Of a stretch of DNA of 64,000 bases, positions 16,459 through 25,811 are shown piece by piece (positions within the stretch are counted from its first letter, which is position 1; every line of letters starts with the position of its first letter). The DNA comes from Polyangiaceae bacterium (GTDB taxonomy: Bacteria > Myxococcota_A > Polyangia > Polyangiales > Polyangiaceae). The stretch is from assembly GCA_020848455.1 (NCBI GenBank), contig JADLAB010000351.1, positions 1 to 64,000 on the forward strand. Reading direction: 5' to 3'. The notes beneath the pieces were generated by a model. The model saw only the letters and a list, made by a program, of their open reading frames with translations, searched no databases and was not told the origin of the DNA. A program made the translations under genes and the position numbers.

Positions 16459-17823
16459 ATGGCTGGGTATTCCAAGGCGGGCGAGCGCCCGATCGAGCGC
16501 TACGAGGAGCTGTTCGCGCCCTTCGAGCAGGCGATGAAGCCGGAGGCCCAGCACCGGATCGGCACGGAGACCGAGAAGTTCGGGGTCTTCGAGTCGAGCG
16601 GTGCGCCGCTCGGTTACGACGGCCCGGACGGGGTCGTCGGGATCTTGCACGCCCTCTGCGCGCAGTTCGGCTGGCGCGAGCAGCGCGAGACCGAGCACGG
16701 GCCGCTCCTCGCTCTCGGGCGCGGCGACGCGTCGATCACGCTCGAGCCGGGCGCGCAGCTCGAGCTGTCGGGCGCGCCCCTCGGCGATCTTCACGCCGTC
16801 GCGGCCGAGCTCCGCGAGCACTTCGGCGAGCTCGAGCGCGTCTGCGAGGGGCGGGGCATCGCGTGGCTCGCCACGGGGTTCCACCCGCTGGCGCACCCGA
16901 GCGAGCTGCCCTGGGTGCCGAAGGACCGCTACGGCGTGATGCGCGAGTACTTTCCGACGCGTGGCGGCCGGGGTCTCGACATGATGCGGCGGACGGCGAC
17001 GGTGCAGGCGAACTTCGACTACGTCGACGAAGAGGACGCGCTGCGCAAGCTGCGGGTCGGCCTCAAGCTCGCGCCCGTCACGACGGCCATGTTCGCGAGC
17101 TCGCCGCTCTACGAGGGCGAGCTCACCGGCAAGAAGACCCTGCGCGCCGAGGTGTGGCTCGACGTCGATCCGGATCGCACGGGCCTTCTGCCGGTGCTCT
17201 TGCGGCCCGAGGCCCGCATCGCCGACTACGTGGAGTGGGCGCTCGACGTGCCGATGTACCTCTTCAAGCGCCGCGGCAAGCCGATCGTGAACATCGGCCA
17301 GACCTTCCGCGAGTTCTGGAAGCACGGCTTCGAGGGCGAGCGCCCGTGGCCGACCGACTGGGAGGTGCACCTCAACACGCTCTTTCCGGAGGTGCGCCTC
17401 AAGCGCACGCTCGAGGTGCGCGGCGCCGACTCGGTGCCGCGCGAGCTCGCTGCGGCGCTGCCGGCGCTGTGGACCGGCCTCTGGTACGACGCTCGCGCGC
17501 TCGCCGCGGCCGAGGCGCTCACCGAGCCGCTCGACGCGGCCGCGCTCGCCGCGTGCCGGCCGTCGATCCCGGTCCTCGGGCTCGGCGCGCCGCTCGCGGG
17601 GCGCAAGGTACAGCACTTCGCCGAGGCGGCGCTCACGATCGCGCGCGGCGGGCTCGAGCGGCGCGCGCGCCGCGATGCCGAAGGGCGTGACGAGGCCCGC
17701 TACCTCGAGCCGCTCGAGCGGCTCGTCGGCGCGGGGCGCTCGCCGGCGGACGACATCGTGGCGGCCCTCGAGCGCTCGGGTGGTACGGCGATCGCGGCCA
17801 TCGTCGCGGCCACGCGCGGCTGA
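16459..17823 (+). CDS. gshA: Glutamate-cysteine ligase, plant type
   Basis: The 454-residue enzyme joins glutamate and cysteine using ATP, the first step of glutathione synthesis. Family landmarks of the plant/alphaproteobacterial type are visible: RIGTETEKFGVF near the N-terminus, EPGAQLELSGAPL, HPLAHPSELPWVPKDRYGVM, the MRRTATVQANFDY stretch and FREFWKHGF. Length agrees with this family. It is divergent from the VWA operon. A glutathione synthetase is not in the window; the next gene is an unrelated pseudokinase 43 bases downstream. The ATG at 16459 starts immediately before the conserved region. Confidence 0.93.
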   Translation: MAGYSKAGERPIERYEELFAPFEQAMKPEAQHRIGTETEKFGVFESSGAPLGYDGPDGVVGILHALCAQFGWREQRETEHGPLLALGRGDASITLEPGAQLELSGAPLGDLHAVAAELREHFGELERVCEGRGIAWLATGFHPLAHPSELPWVPKDRYGVMREYFPTRGGRGLDMMRRTATVQANFDYVDEEDALRKLRVGLKLAPVTTAMFASSPLYEGELTGKKTLRAEVWLDVDPDRTGLLPVLLRPEARIADYVEWALDVPMYLFKRRGKPIVNIGQTFREFWKHGFEGERPWPTDWEVHLNTLFPEVRLKRTLEVRGADSVPRELAAALPALWTGLWYDARALAAAEALTEPLDAAALAACRPSIPVLGLGAPLAGRKVQHFAEAALTIARGGLERRARRDAEGRDEARYLEPLERLVGAGRSPADDIVAALERSGGTAIAAIVAATRG

Positions 17824-17866
17824 GACTCTGGACGAGCCCGGGGCGCCGGCCTAAGCTCGGCGACCC

Positions 17867-19993
17867 TTGGACACGCTCGCGGAGCTCGTGAGGAAGAGCG
17901 GCCGGCTGCCGACCGAAGAGGCCGTGGGCTGGGCGATCCGGCTCGCCAAGCGCATCGAGGAGCTCCATCGCCTCGGCGTCGCGCACGGGGGGCTGTCGGC
18001 GGACTGCGTGCTCGTGGCCGGGCCCTCGGCCGCGGGGCAGGGGTTCTTCGCCGACGTGCGCCAGAGCGCGCCCCGCTTCGAGTACCACTCGCCGGAGCGC
18101 CATCAGGGCCGTGGCATCTCCCAGGCCGACGACACCTGGGCCGTCGCGGTCACGCTGTACTTCGCGGCCACCGGGGCGCTGCCGTGGCCAGGCGCGAACG
18201 CCGCCGAGGTCAAGCGCAAGCTCTCGGCCGCGGCCGCCGCGCCGCTCGCCGTCTACGACATCGACGACGAGGAGCTCGAGCGGGTCTTCGAGTCGTTCCT
18301 GGCGCGGAACATGTCGCAGCGCGTGGTGCGCATCTCGGCCCTGCGCGAGGCGCTCGAGAAGTGGCACGACCGTCCGGGGCTGCGCGAGCTCTACTCGCTC
18401 GACGATCTCGACGAGGGGCCAGGGGAGACGACCGAGTCCGGCGACGACGAGGACGACGAGGACGTCAAGACGGTGATGCGCGACTTCAGCGAGGTGCGCA
18501 AGCAGCTGAAGCAGCTCGGGGTGGGTCCCGCCGTCGCGGCGGCGCCCAAGGCCGCTGCGCCCGTCGCCGTCGCCCCGCCGACGCCCGCAGCCACCGCGCC
18601 CCGTCATCCCGCGGCTCCCGCGGCTCCCGCGCCCGGCGCGCCTGCACCACGACCGCCCGCGGCCGGGGCCCCGGTCCCGGAGCGTCCAGGGTTCGCGCCC
18701 GACGGATCGTCCGCCGGCAGGGGACCTCGGGTGGCCCCCTCGGCGCCGAGCCCCTTCAAGTCGACGGCGCTCGGCCTCGGCCTCGCGGAGGCTGCGGCCG
18801 CCGCACGTTCGGCTGCCGGGGGACGAGCCGGCGCCATCGGCACCACGATGCCCATGCCCGCGATGCCCGCTGCCCGGCCGCCTGCGCCTGGACCGGGGCC
18901 GCCCGCCGGCCGGCCGGCCGCACCCGCGCCGGCCGCTCGTCCTGCCGGAGCTCCCGTCCCCGCCGTCGGACCGGGTGGCACCCTGCGTCCGGCGCTTCCT
19001 CAGCGCCCACCGGGCGCGCCCGCCGCACCGGCCGCTGCCCCGCCCCGTGCCGCGGCGGCGGGTCCCGTGATCCACGTGCCCGCGACCGGCGTGGGCGCCG
19101 TCGCTCCTGGCTTGCCTTCGCTCGCGGCAGACGACTCGCAGGACGGCGTCAGCACGATGCTGATGGACCAGGAAGGGCACATGCCGGCGGGTGTCGCCGA
19201 CGCCATCAACCGCGCGCGCGTCGAGGCGGGGCTGGCCCCCGTCGCGACCTCGCACGATCGCGCGACCCCGCCTCCGGTGTCCCCCGCGCGGCCACCCGCG
19301 TTCGGGGGCCCGCCCTTCGAGCCCTCGCCGCGCGAGGGCCCCGCTCCGGCGCACCTCGAGGCCGCGAGCCTCGGCCCGGCGCCGCGCCACACGCCTTCGG
19401 GCCCGTTCGTCCCGCCCCCGGGGCAGCCGGCGCTCGGGCCGCACACGCCGTCGGGCCAGCACGTCGCTCCGGCCCCGTTCGGGCCCCAACCGTCGGCGGC
19501 GCAGTACGGCCCGCCGCCGCCGCTCGGGCCGCAGACGCCCTCGGGCCAGTACGTGCCGCCGCCGCTCGGGCCGCAGACGCCCTCGGGCCAGTACGTGCCG
19601 CCGTCGCCCGGCCCGCAGACGCCCTCCGGCCAGTACGTGCCGCCGTCGCCCGGCCCGCAGACGCCCTCGGGCCAGTACGTGCCGCCGTCGCCCGGCCCGC
19701 AGACGCCCTCGGGCCAGTACGTGCCGCCGTCGCCCGGGCAGGCGCCGCTCGGCCCTGCCGTGCAGGCGCAGCTCGCGCAACCGCCGCAGCAGCCGGTGGT
19801 GCAGGCTCCCTTGGGGGCGCCGATCCCCGGAGCCGTGGGCTCGCCGCTTCACACGGTCATGGGCCCGATGGCGCGCCAGCCCGAGCCGAACCCGCTGCGC
19901 CGCTGGCTCATCATCCTGCTCGTCGTCTTCGCGCTCGTGCTCGCGGCGACGATCGTGCTCGCGCTGCGCTACGCCGGCGTCCTCGCCTTCTAG
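17867..19993 (+). CDS. Tail-anchored kinase-like protein lacking the N-lobe, with Pro-rich repeats
   Basis: The 708-residue protein begins (TTG start) inside what would be a serine/threonine-kinase C-lobe: LAKRIEELHRLGVAHGGLSADCVLV, YHSPERHQGR, TWAVAVTLYFAATGALPWPG. The catalytic loop reads HGGLSADC instead of HRDLKPxN, and no glycine loop or catalytic Lys is present, so it cannot be a normal kinase. An acidic stretch (SGDDEDDEDV) is followed by about 400 residues rich in Pro/Ala, including five tandem 14-residue units (GPQTPSGQYVPPSP type). The C-terminus has a single membrane segment (WLIILLVVFALVLAATIVLA) with about six residues after it, making it tail-anchored. A scaffold role is plausible. 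An upstream kinase N-lobe was not found. Confidence 0.75.
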   Translation: MDTLAELVRKSGRLPTEEAVGWAIRLAKRIEELHRLGVAHGGLSADCVLVAGPSAAGQGFFADVRQSAPRFEYHSPERHQGRGISQADDTWAVAVTLYFAATGALPWPGANAAEVKRKLSAAAAAPLAVYDIDDEELERVFESFLARNMSQRVVRISALREALEKWHDRPGLRELYSLDDLDEGPGETTESGDDEDDEDVKTVMRDFSEVRKQLKQLGVGPAVAAAPKAAAPVAVAPPTPAATAPRHPAAPAAPAPGAPAPRPPAAGAPVPERPGFAPDGSSAGRGPRVAPSAPSPFKSTALGLGLAEAAAAARSAAGGRAGAIGTTMPMPAMPAARPPAPGPGPPAGRPAAPAPAARPAGAPVPAVGPGGTLRPALPQRPPGAPAAPAAAPPRAAAAGPVIHVPATGVGAVAPGLPSLAADDSQDGVSTMLMDQEGHMPAGVADAINRARVEAGLAPVATSHDRATPPPVSPARPPAFGGPPFEPSPREGPAPAHLEAASLGPAPRHTPSGPFVPPPGQPALGPHTPSGQHVAPAPFGPQPSAAQYGPPPPLGPQTPSGQYVPPPLGPQTPSGQYVPPSPGPQTPSGQYVPPSPGPQTPSGQYVPPSPGPQTPSGQYVPPSPGQAPLGPAVQAQLAQPPQQPVVQAPLGAPIPGAVGSPLHTVMGPMARQPEPNPLRRWLIILLVVFALVLAATIVLALRYAGVLAF
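19526..19735 (+). repeat. Five tandem 42-bp coding repeats
   Basis: Five in-frame copies of a 42-base unit encode GPQTPSGQYVPPSP; the first copy ends in PPPL. The last four are nearly identical at DNA level, which suggests recent expansion or copy-number variation. More diverged units (GPHTPSGQHVAPAP) precede them. The block lies in the linker of the tail-anchored pseudokinase. Confidence 0.92.
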
Positions 19994-20032
19994 AGCGCAC
20001 GCGCACGGCTCGGGCCGGGGCCGAGCGAGGCG

Positions 20033-20128
20033 AACCACGGAGCCACCGAGCCACCGAGCGTGACGCGGAGAGAGTCTCCGAACCCTGCCGGCTCCGTGCA
20101 GCTATCCGTGCCCCCGTGTCTCGGTGGT
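20033..20128. repeat. Palindromic repeat element, copy 2 (96 bp)
   Basis: This is the second copy of the element at 1193-1295, with the same layout and the shared core GAACCCTGCCGGCTCCGTGC. Here the arms are built from CCACCGAG on the left and CTCGGTGG on the right, whereas copy 1 has CACGGAG and CTCCGTG, so pairing is kept by compensatory changes. It lies between two convergent genes (pseudokinase and aldehyde dehydrogenase), where the RNA hairpin could act as a bidirectional transcript end. Confidence 0.75.
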
Positions 20129-20169
20129 GTGCTCTTCCGGCTCCTGGTGGCGAGGTCCAGAGGACTCTC

Positions 20170-21723
20170 TCAGCCGCCCTTCGGCGCGACCAGCGCGTCG
20201 AGCAGGGCGCGATCGCCCTGGATCGCGAGCCGCTGGCTGTACGCCGCGAGGCCCCGGACGCCGCCGAGCTCCTCGCCGCCGCCCGCGCGCCCGGGTCCGC
20301 CGTGCACGAGCTCCGGCATCACCATGCCCGGACCAGGGGCCTGGGCCGCGACCTTCGTCGACCCCCAGGCGATGCGGCCGTGGTAGGGGCCCGCGGCCCC
20401 GATGAAGCTCGCCGCGAAGCGCCGGTCGTCGGTGTAGAGCGCGCACACGAGCGCACCGCGCCCGCGCGCGACGAGCTCGGCCACGGCCTCCGGATCGTCG
20501 GGCGCCTCGAACAGCGTCGCGACGGGCCCGAACACCTCGAGCTCGTGCGCCACGGCCGCGCCGGCTGCGGCGCTCGCGAAGAGCGAGGGCGCCACGAAGT
20601 AGCCCCGGCCCGGGACCCCGCCCACCGGCACCAAGGCCTCGTCGCCGAGGAGGCGCCGCGCCTCGGTCGCGAGGCGGGCCGTACCCGCACGCACCTCGGC
20701 GAGCTGCGCCGCGCTCGCGAGCGGGCCCATCTTCACCCGCTCGTCGCGCGGATCGCCGACGACGACGTCGCGCAGGCGCGCCACGAGCTCTTCGCCGAGC
20801 GTTGCCGCGAGCGCGCTCGAGGCGAAGATGCGCCGCACGGCGGTGCACTTCTGCCCCGTCTTCTGGGTCATCTCGCGCACGATGTCGCGGACGGCGAGCT
20901 CGTAGGTCTCGCTGCCCGGCAGCACGTCCGGTCCGAGCACGGCGGCGTTCAGGCTGTCGGCCTCGACGTTGAGGCGCACCGAGGCGTCCGCCACGCGGGG
21001 CAGGGCGCGCAGCCGCGCCGCGGTGCCGCTCGAGCCGGTGAAGGCGATGACGTCCTGGTCGCGGAGCAGGCCGGGCAGGGCGTGCGCCGAGCCGCACACG
21101 AAGCTGAGCACGCCGGGCGGCAGCGCCGGGGCGAGCACCTCGGCCATGCGGTGCGCCACGAGCGCCGTGGCGGTCGCTGGCTTCGACACGACCGGCATGC
21201 CCGCGAGCCACGCCGTCGCCGCCTTCTCCGCGAGCCCCCACGCCGGGAAGTTGAAGGCGTTGACGTGGAGGGCGACGCCCCGCCGCGGCAGCCACAGGTG
21301 CCGCCCGGCGTAGCGTGGCGAGCGGCCGAGCTGCACGCTCTCGCCGTCCTCGAGCAGCCGACGCTCGCCGAGCGCGGCACCGAGCGACGCGTAGTGCGCG
21401 AACGTCGCGGCCGCTCCGTCGACGTCGAACTTCGCGTCCGAGCGCGTGTTGCCGCCGTTCGCCATGCCGAGCTCCAAGAGCTCGTCGCGGTGCTGGTGCA
21501 GCAGGCGTGCGGCCGCGTCGCAGAGCTTGCCGCGCCCGGCTAAGTCGAGCGCGCGCAGCGCCTGCCCGCCCTCGCGGCGCGCGAAGTCGAGCCCCTGCTC
21601 GAGGGGCAGCCCGTCCGAGCAGACCTCGGCGACGGGCGCCTCGGTCGCGGGGTCGACGAGGATCTGGGGGGCACCGCTGCCGCTCACCCATTGTCCGCAC
21701 AGATGGCTCCGGAGGCTCAGCAT
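20170..21723 (-). CDS. boxD: 3,4-dehydroadipyl-CoA semialdehyde dehydrogenase-like ALDH
   Basis: The 517-residue aldehyde dehydrogenase resembles BoxD and the ALDH half of PaaZ. Landmarks include [30 protein letters not shown], the cofactor-loop [22 protein letters not shown], catalytic Cys in [11 protein letters not shown] and [14 protein letters not shown]. It would oxidise the semialdehyde formed after ring cleavage of benzoyl-CoA (box pathway) or a related CoA-linked aldehyde. No other box or paa gene is in the window, so the gene is isolated and the exact substrate is uncertain. The ATG at 21723 ([15 protein letters not shown]) matches the usual N-terminus. Confidence 0.82.
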   Translation of the reverse strand: MLSLRSHLCGQWVSGSGAPQILVDPATEAPVAEVCSDGLPLEQGLDFARREGGQALRALDLAGRGKLCDAAARLLHQHRDELLELGMANGGNTRSDAKFDVDGAAATFAHYASLGAALGERRLLEDGESVQLGRSPRYAGRHLWLPRRGVALHVNAFNFPAWGLAEKAATAWLAGMPVVSKPATATALVAHRMAEVLAPALPPGVLSFVCGSAHALPGLLRDQDVIAFTGSSGTAARLRALPRVADASVRLNVEADSLNAAVLGPDVLPGSETYELAVRDIVREMTQKTGQKCTAVRRIFASSALAATLGEELVARLRDVVVGDPRDERVKMGPLASAAQLAEVRAGTARLATEARRLLGDEALVPVGGVPGRGYFVAPSLFASAAAGAAVAHELEVFGPVATLFEAPDDPEAVAELVARGRGALVCALYTDDRRFAASFIGAAGPYHGRIAWGSTKVAAQAPGPGMVMPELVHGGPGRAGGGEELGGVRGLAAYSQRLAIQGDRALLDALVAPKGG

Positions 21724-21766
21724 GACAGCGCAAGCTAGTCTCGACGCCTTCGCCTGGCCACGTCGT

Positions 21767-22453
21767 TCAGCCCGACGGGGCGCGCGTGTGGCGGCGCTTG
21801 CGGCTCCGGCGGCGCGCCGGCTCCTCGGGCCCCCCGGAGGCCGTGCGGGTCGCGGCCGCCGGGCCCTCGCGACGGGCCAGACCGGCGACGAAGCGCCCGA
21901 GCGCGCGGCGCTCGGCGTTCGGGGCGCTGCGCAGCACCGGCGCGAGCAGGTGCCGGGCGCGTCGCGCCTTGCCGTCGCGCGCGAGCGCGTGCGCCAGGCT
22001 GCACACGATCTCCGGCTCGTGCGGCAGGCGGCGCCAGGCGCGCTCGAGCAGCGGCACCGCGAGCTCCGGGCGCCCGACGGCCACGTCGTAGAGGTGGCCG
22101 AGGTTGTGGGCGTAGTAGGGGTTGTCGGGCGCGAGCGCGAGGGCCCGCCGGTAGGCACGCACCGCGAAGCGCAGGTGGCCGAGCAGCGACTGCGCGAGCC
22201 CGAGGATGGCCCAGGCGCCGTCGTCGTGGGCCCAGACGGCGACGACCCGCCGCGCCAAGAGAGACGCGCGCCACGGATCCTCGGCGGCGCAGAGCTCCGC
22301 GATGTGGCGCTGGGCGTAGAGCCAGCCGTGACTGCGCGGCGCGGCCGCCCGGGCGAGGCGGATCAGCACCTCGAGGCGCCGCTCGGGATCCGCCTGCTCG
22401 CGGCGCGCCTGCTCGGCCTCCGCGAGCAGCGCCTCGACTTCCGAGTGGGCCAT
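21767..22453 (-). CDS. TPR-repeat protein
   Basis: The 228-residue cytoplasmic protein has two to three tetratricopeptide-like repeats, the clearest being HLRFAVRAYRRALALAPDNPYYAHNLGHLYDVAVGR shown as its two halves AYRRALALAPDN and AHNLGHLYDVAVG, then PELAVPLLERAWRRLPHEP. The C-terminus is a basic tail (RRRSRKRRHTR). There is no signal peptide. Such proteins mediate protein-protein contacts; the partner is unknown. It lies between the helicase gene upstream and the aldehyde dehydrogenase downstream on the same strand. Confidence 0.7.
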   Translation of the reverse strand: MAHSEVEALLAEAEQARREQADPERRLEVLIRLARAAAPRSHGWLYAQRHIAELCAAEDPWRASLLARRVVAVWAHDDGAWAILGLAQSLLGHLRFAVRAYRRALALAPDNPYYAHNLGHLYDVAVGRPELAVPLLERAWRRLPHEPEIVCSLAHALARDGKARRARHLLAPVLRSAPNAERRALGRFVAGLARREGPAAATRTASGGPEEPARRRSRKRRHTRAPSG

Positions 22454-22508
22454 CCCCGAACAGATACGACCTTCGCGCCGGCTTCGCCAGCGCGAGATCG
22501 CGGCGTCC

Positions 22509-25049
22509 TCAGCCCTCCGAGTCGGACTTGCGCGCGGTCGAGCGCTGCGACAGCTGGGCCCGCACCGTGCGTCCGGCCAGCTCGCGCCCCGCGAGCGCCG
22601 TCAGGGCTGCCTGCGCGTGGAGGTCGACGACCTCGACGAAGGTGTAGCGGTCGCGCATGCGCACCCCGCGCACGGCGCCGGGCGGCAGACTCGCGAGGGC
22701 GTCCTTGACGTCGCGGACCTTCAGCCCGTCGCGTCGGCCGACGTTGACGTGCAGCTCGGACGAGCGGCCCTCGATGCGGTGCGTCGTGGCGGCATCGTCG
22801 TCGTCGTCGAGGTCGTCCTCGTCGTCCATGTCGAGCCGCGCGATGGGCGGCGGCTGCGGTGCAGGCAGCGGCGGCCGCCGCTGCTGCCCGGCCCCACGCG
22901 GCACCGTGACCGGCTCGACGTCGGCGCTGGCGGTCTCGACGGCGATCTCGCGTGCGGCGGTGATCGGCGGGCCGGCCGGCACGGGGGAGATCTGGACCGT
23001 GACCGTCTCGTCGTGGTCGTGCGCGGGCCCGCGCACGCTGCGGCGCTCGAGCACGCGGTAGCGCACCTGCTCGGTCGGCCCGCCGGGCGGCGCGGCGGGC
23101 GCCGTGCGGCGGGTTGCGAGTGGCTCCGCCTGCGCGCGGGTCGCCGGCGCGGCGACCGGCGGCACCGGTGCGGCGACCGGCGGCACCGGTGCGGCGACCG
23201 GCGGCTCCTCGGCGGCGACGGGCGGCACCGGCGCGGCGACCGGCGCGGCGACCGGCGGGCGCGGGACGGCGGCCGGCGTCGTCACCACCGCCTCGGCCTG
23301 GGCCGAGGGCGTCGCGGGGGCCGGCTCGGGGCCGGGCATGGCCTCGTCCCCGCCGGGGCCGCCGCGCGAGCGTCCCCGCCCCGGTCCGCCCTCGCGCGGG
23401 CCCCGGTCGCGGTCGCCGCGGTCGCGGCGACCCTCTCGACCAGCCTCGCCGCGGACCGGTGCGCGCTCGCGCCGCTCGCCCTCGCGCGCCCCGGATCGAG
23501 CGGCCTCGGGCTCGCGGCGCGGGCCGGGCCGGGCAGGCTCCTCCGGCTCGGCCGCGGGCGGGGGGGGCGTCTCGCGCCTGCGGCGCGCAGCCTCGTCGGG
23601 GAGCTCCGGGCGCGCAGCCAGGTGCTCGTGCAGGATGCCGGCGAGGATCGCCTCGCAGTCGTCGTGGGTGAGCAGACGGCGCGCGAGCGCCCGGTATTCG
23701 GGGTCGCGTCCGCGGGGCGCGAAGGTCGCGCTCAGGCTCTCGACGATGTCGGCCTCGCCGCGCGTGCGCTGCTCGGTCATCGTGGGCAGGCGCCGCTCGA
23801 TCGGGCGGATCTTGTACGTGAGCCGCACGAGGTAGAGCGCACCGATGTCCTGCGGGTTGACGAGCGACACCGCCGTGCCGGTGCGGCCCGCGCGGCCGGT
23901 GCGGCCGGTGCGATGCACGTAGGCCTCGGCGTCCTGCGGGAAGTCGTAGTTGATGACGTGGGTGAGGTGCGAGATGTCGATGCCCCGCGCGGCCACGTCC
24001 GTGGCGACGAGGTAGCGCAGGCGGCCCTCGCGCGCGGCGCGCATCGTCTTCTCGCGGTCGCTCTGGGGCAGATCGCCGTTGAGCCAGTCGGCGTCGTAGC
24101 CGAGCCGGCACAGGCCCTGCGCCAGGCGCTCGGTGGCCTCGCGCGTGTTGCAGAAGATGAGCGCGCCCTCGGGGTTCTCGACCTCGAGGATCGCGGCCAG
24201 GGCGGCGAGCTTGTCGCCGCTCACGAAGTAGATGAAGTGCTGGATCTCGAGCGCGCCGATGTGGTCGCCCGACAGGGTGATGAACTCTGGCTTGCGCAGC
24301 TTGGTGCGCGCCATGCGCTCGATGTCGGGCGGGAGCGTGGCGCTGAAGAGCAGCGTCTGCCGGTTCTCGGGGAGGCGCTCCATGATGGCGTTGAGCTCGC
24401 GCTCGAAGCCCATGCTGAGCATCTCGTCGGCCTCGTCGAGCACGAGGGTGCGGATGTTGCTCGGGTCGAGCGTGCGGCGCCGCAGGTGGTCGAGCATGCG
24501 CCCGGGCGTGGCGACGACGATCTGCGCGCCGTTGGCGATGGCCTGGACCTGCGGCGGCATCGGGGCGCCGCCGTAGATGGCGACGGGCTCGATCTCGCGG
24601 TGCTTGCCGAGCAGGGCGATCTCGCGCGACACCTGGACCGCGAGCTCGCGGGTGGGGCACAGCACGAGGGCCTGGGGCACCTTCTGCGAACGACGCACCA
24701 GGCGATCGACCATCGGCAGACCGAAGGCCGCCGTCTTGCCCGTTCCGGTGCGCGCCTGCACCACGCAGTCGGTGCCCGAGCAGGCGGGCTGCCACACGGC
24801 GAGCTGCACCGGCGTGGGCGTGACGTAGCCCATCTCGCGGAGCGACTCGCGCAGCTCGGCGGACAGCGGCAGCGCGTCGAAAGTGGGCGGAGCAGGGGCC
24901 TCGCCCGGATCGGCGGCGGCGCTCGCCGCGGGGCTGTCCAGGCGCTCTTTGCCCGGCGTGTTGTCTGTCACCATGGGGGTCTCGATGTTCGTGCCCGCCG
25001 CTGCCGCGCGGGGGCGCGGGGGCGGTCCTCGGGCTCGGGCCACGGGCAT
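22509..25049 (-). CDS. DEAD-box RNA helicase with C-terminal DbpA-type RNA-binding domain
   Basis: The helicase core (about residues 55-430) shows the Q motif (FDALPLSAELRESLREMGY), ARTGTGKT, PTRELAVQ, LVLDEADEML, FSATLPPD, IFCNTREATERLA, ATDVAARGID and HRTGRTGRAGRTG. It is followed by a long Pro/Ala/Arg/Glu linker containing repeats of PVPPVAA and an Arg/Glu/Gly stretch, and ends with a DbpA-like RNA-recognition fold (LHVNVGRRDGLKVRDV, VRGVRMRDRYTFVEV). The protein of 846 residues is of the DeaD/CsdA type and would remodel ribosomal or mRNA structures. The ATG at 25049 is used, but the in-frame ATG at 24974 (MVTDNTPGKERL) is equally plausible because the first 25 residues are low-complexity. 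Confidence 0.92.
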   Translation of the reverse strand: MPVARARGPPPRPRAAAAGTNIETPMVTDNTPGKERLDSPAASAAADPGEAPAPPTFDALPLSAELRESLREMGYVTPTPVQLAVWQPACSGTDCVVQARTGTGKTAAFGLPMVDRLVRRSQKVPQALVLCPTRELAVQVSREIALLGKHREIEPVAIYGGAPMPPQVQAIANGAQIVVATPGRMLDHLRRRTLDPSNIRTLVLDEADEMLSMGFERELNAIMERLPENRQTLLFSATLPPDIERMARTKLRKPEFITLSGDHIGALEIQHFIYFVSGDKLAALAAILEVENPEGALIFCNTREATERLAQGLCRLGYDADWLNGDLPQSDREKTMRAAREGRLRYLVATDVAARGIDISHLTHVINYDFPQDAEAYVHRTGRTGRAGRTGTAVSLVNPQDIGALYLVRLTYKIRPIERRLPTMTEQRTRGEADIVESLSATFAPRGRDPEYRALARRLLTHDDCEAILAGILHEHLAARPELPDEAARRRRETPPPPAAEPEEPARPGPRREPEAARSGAREGERRERAPVRGEAGREGRRDRGDRDRGPREGGPGRGRSRGGPGGDEAMPGPEPAPATPSAQAEAVVTTPAAVPRPPVAAPVAAPVPPVAAEEPPVAAPVPPVAAPVPPVAAPATRAQAEPLATRRTAPAAPPGGPTEQVRYRVLERRSVRGPAHDHDETVTVQISPVPAGPPITAAREIAVETASADVEPVTVPRGAGQQRRPPLPAPQPPPIARLDMDDEDDLDDDDDAATTHRIEGRSSELHVNVGRRDGLKVRDVKDALASLPPGAVRGVRMRDRYTFVEVVDLHAQAALTALAGRELAGRTVRAQLSQRSTARKSDSEG

Positions 25050-25106
25050 TTAGCTCGCGCCCGGCCCGAGCGATAGGCTTTCCTTCGCAGCCCGCGCGAC
25101 GACCCG

Positions 25107-25688
25107 TCAGCGCGCGGGCGGGTCGTGGGCCGGCAGCGCGTCGCCGAGCACCTCGTCGACGAGGTTCTGAGCCTGGCGGCGCAGGGTCGCGAGCTCCACG
25201 GCGGCGCTCCTCACCCCGTGCTCCTCGGCGTAGCGCAGCCTCTCGACGAGCGTGAGCGCTCCCTCCTCGACCTCGCCGCGCCCGCGGCACAGGTCGCGGA
25301 CGGCGTCGAGGTACTGCCAGTCGAGCGCGACGGCCTCCCGGAAGCGCACGAGCGCCGCCTCGTCGGCGGTCGAGACGACCGCGTCGTCGGCCTCCGCGCG
25401 GCCGCGCTGGATCGCGACGTACAGGGCGCGCACCCCGTGCCGACAGTCGGGGTACGGGGCCTCGCCGTGCGGGCCGTGGAAGAACACCTGCGTCGTGAGC
25501 TGCACGGTCGCCGCGAGGCCCACGGCGCCGCAGATGGCGAGGTGGACGGCCCGACCCACGCGCCGCCCGGTGCGCTCCGCGCCGGTCGCGCCCGGTGCGG
25601 GGGCGGGGCCCGCGGGGGTCGGCACGGCACCCCCCGGGGTGTCCGGGGGCGGCGGCGGTCGGGAACGGGAGGTCACCGGGCGCCCCAC
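25107..25688 (-). CDS. Hypothetical protein with one membrane segment
   Basis: No family was recognised in this 193-residue protein. It has a Pro-rich basic N-terminus, one probable membrane segment (residues about 46-69, LAICGAVGLAATVQLTTQVFF) and an outer or periplasmic domain. That domain has two cysteines (PDCRHG, DLCRG) that could pair and a helical C-terminus (LTLVERLRYAEEHG, LATLRRQAQNLVDEVL). The GTG at 25688 is used; the in-frame GTG at 25676 is an alternative. It lies 57 bases upstream of the helicase start on the same strand, and 123 bases below the beta-barrel gene. Confidence 0.6.
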   Translation of the reverse strand: MGRPVTSRSRPPPPPDTPGGAVPTPAGPAPAPGATGAERTGRRVGRAVHLAICGAVGLAATVQLTTQVFFHGPHGEAPYPDCRHGVRALYVAIQRGRAEADDAVVSTADEAALVRFREAVALDWQYLDAVRDLCRGRGEVEEGALTLVERLRYAEEHGVRSAAVELATLRRQAQNLVDEVLGDALPAHDPPAR

Positions 25689-25811
25689 CCGGGTGGGACC
25701 CGCGCCGGGCCCGCTCGATCGTGGGAGCTCGTCGGCAACATGGTGTCCCTGCCCGTATATCGAACGGGGGCTCGCCGCACAACGTCCGCCGAGCCCGAGG
25801 CGCCCGCTCGC

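Noticed and set aside
19526-19735. CRISPR-like tandem array
   Set aside because: The units are contiguous, in frame and have no variable spacers; they are protein-coding tandem repeats.
17633-20038. Minus-strand open frame with repetitive GRRRHVLARGRL-type sequence
   Set aside because: The repetition mirrors the 42-bp coding repeats of the pseudokinase on the plus strand; no start or family evidence.
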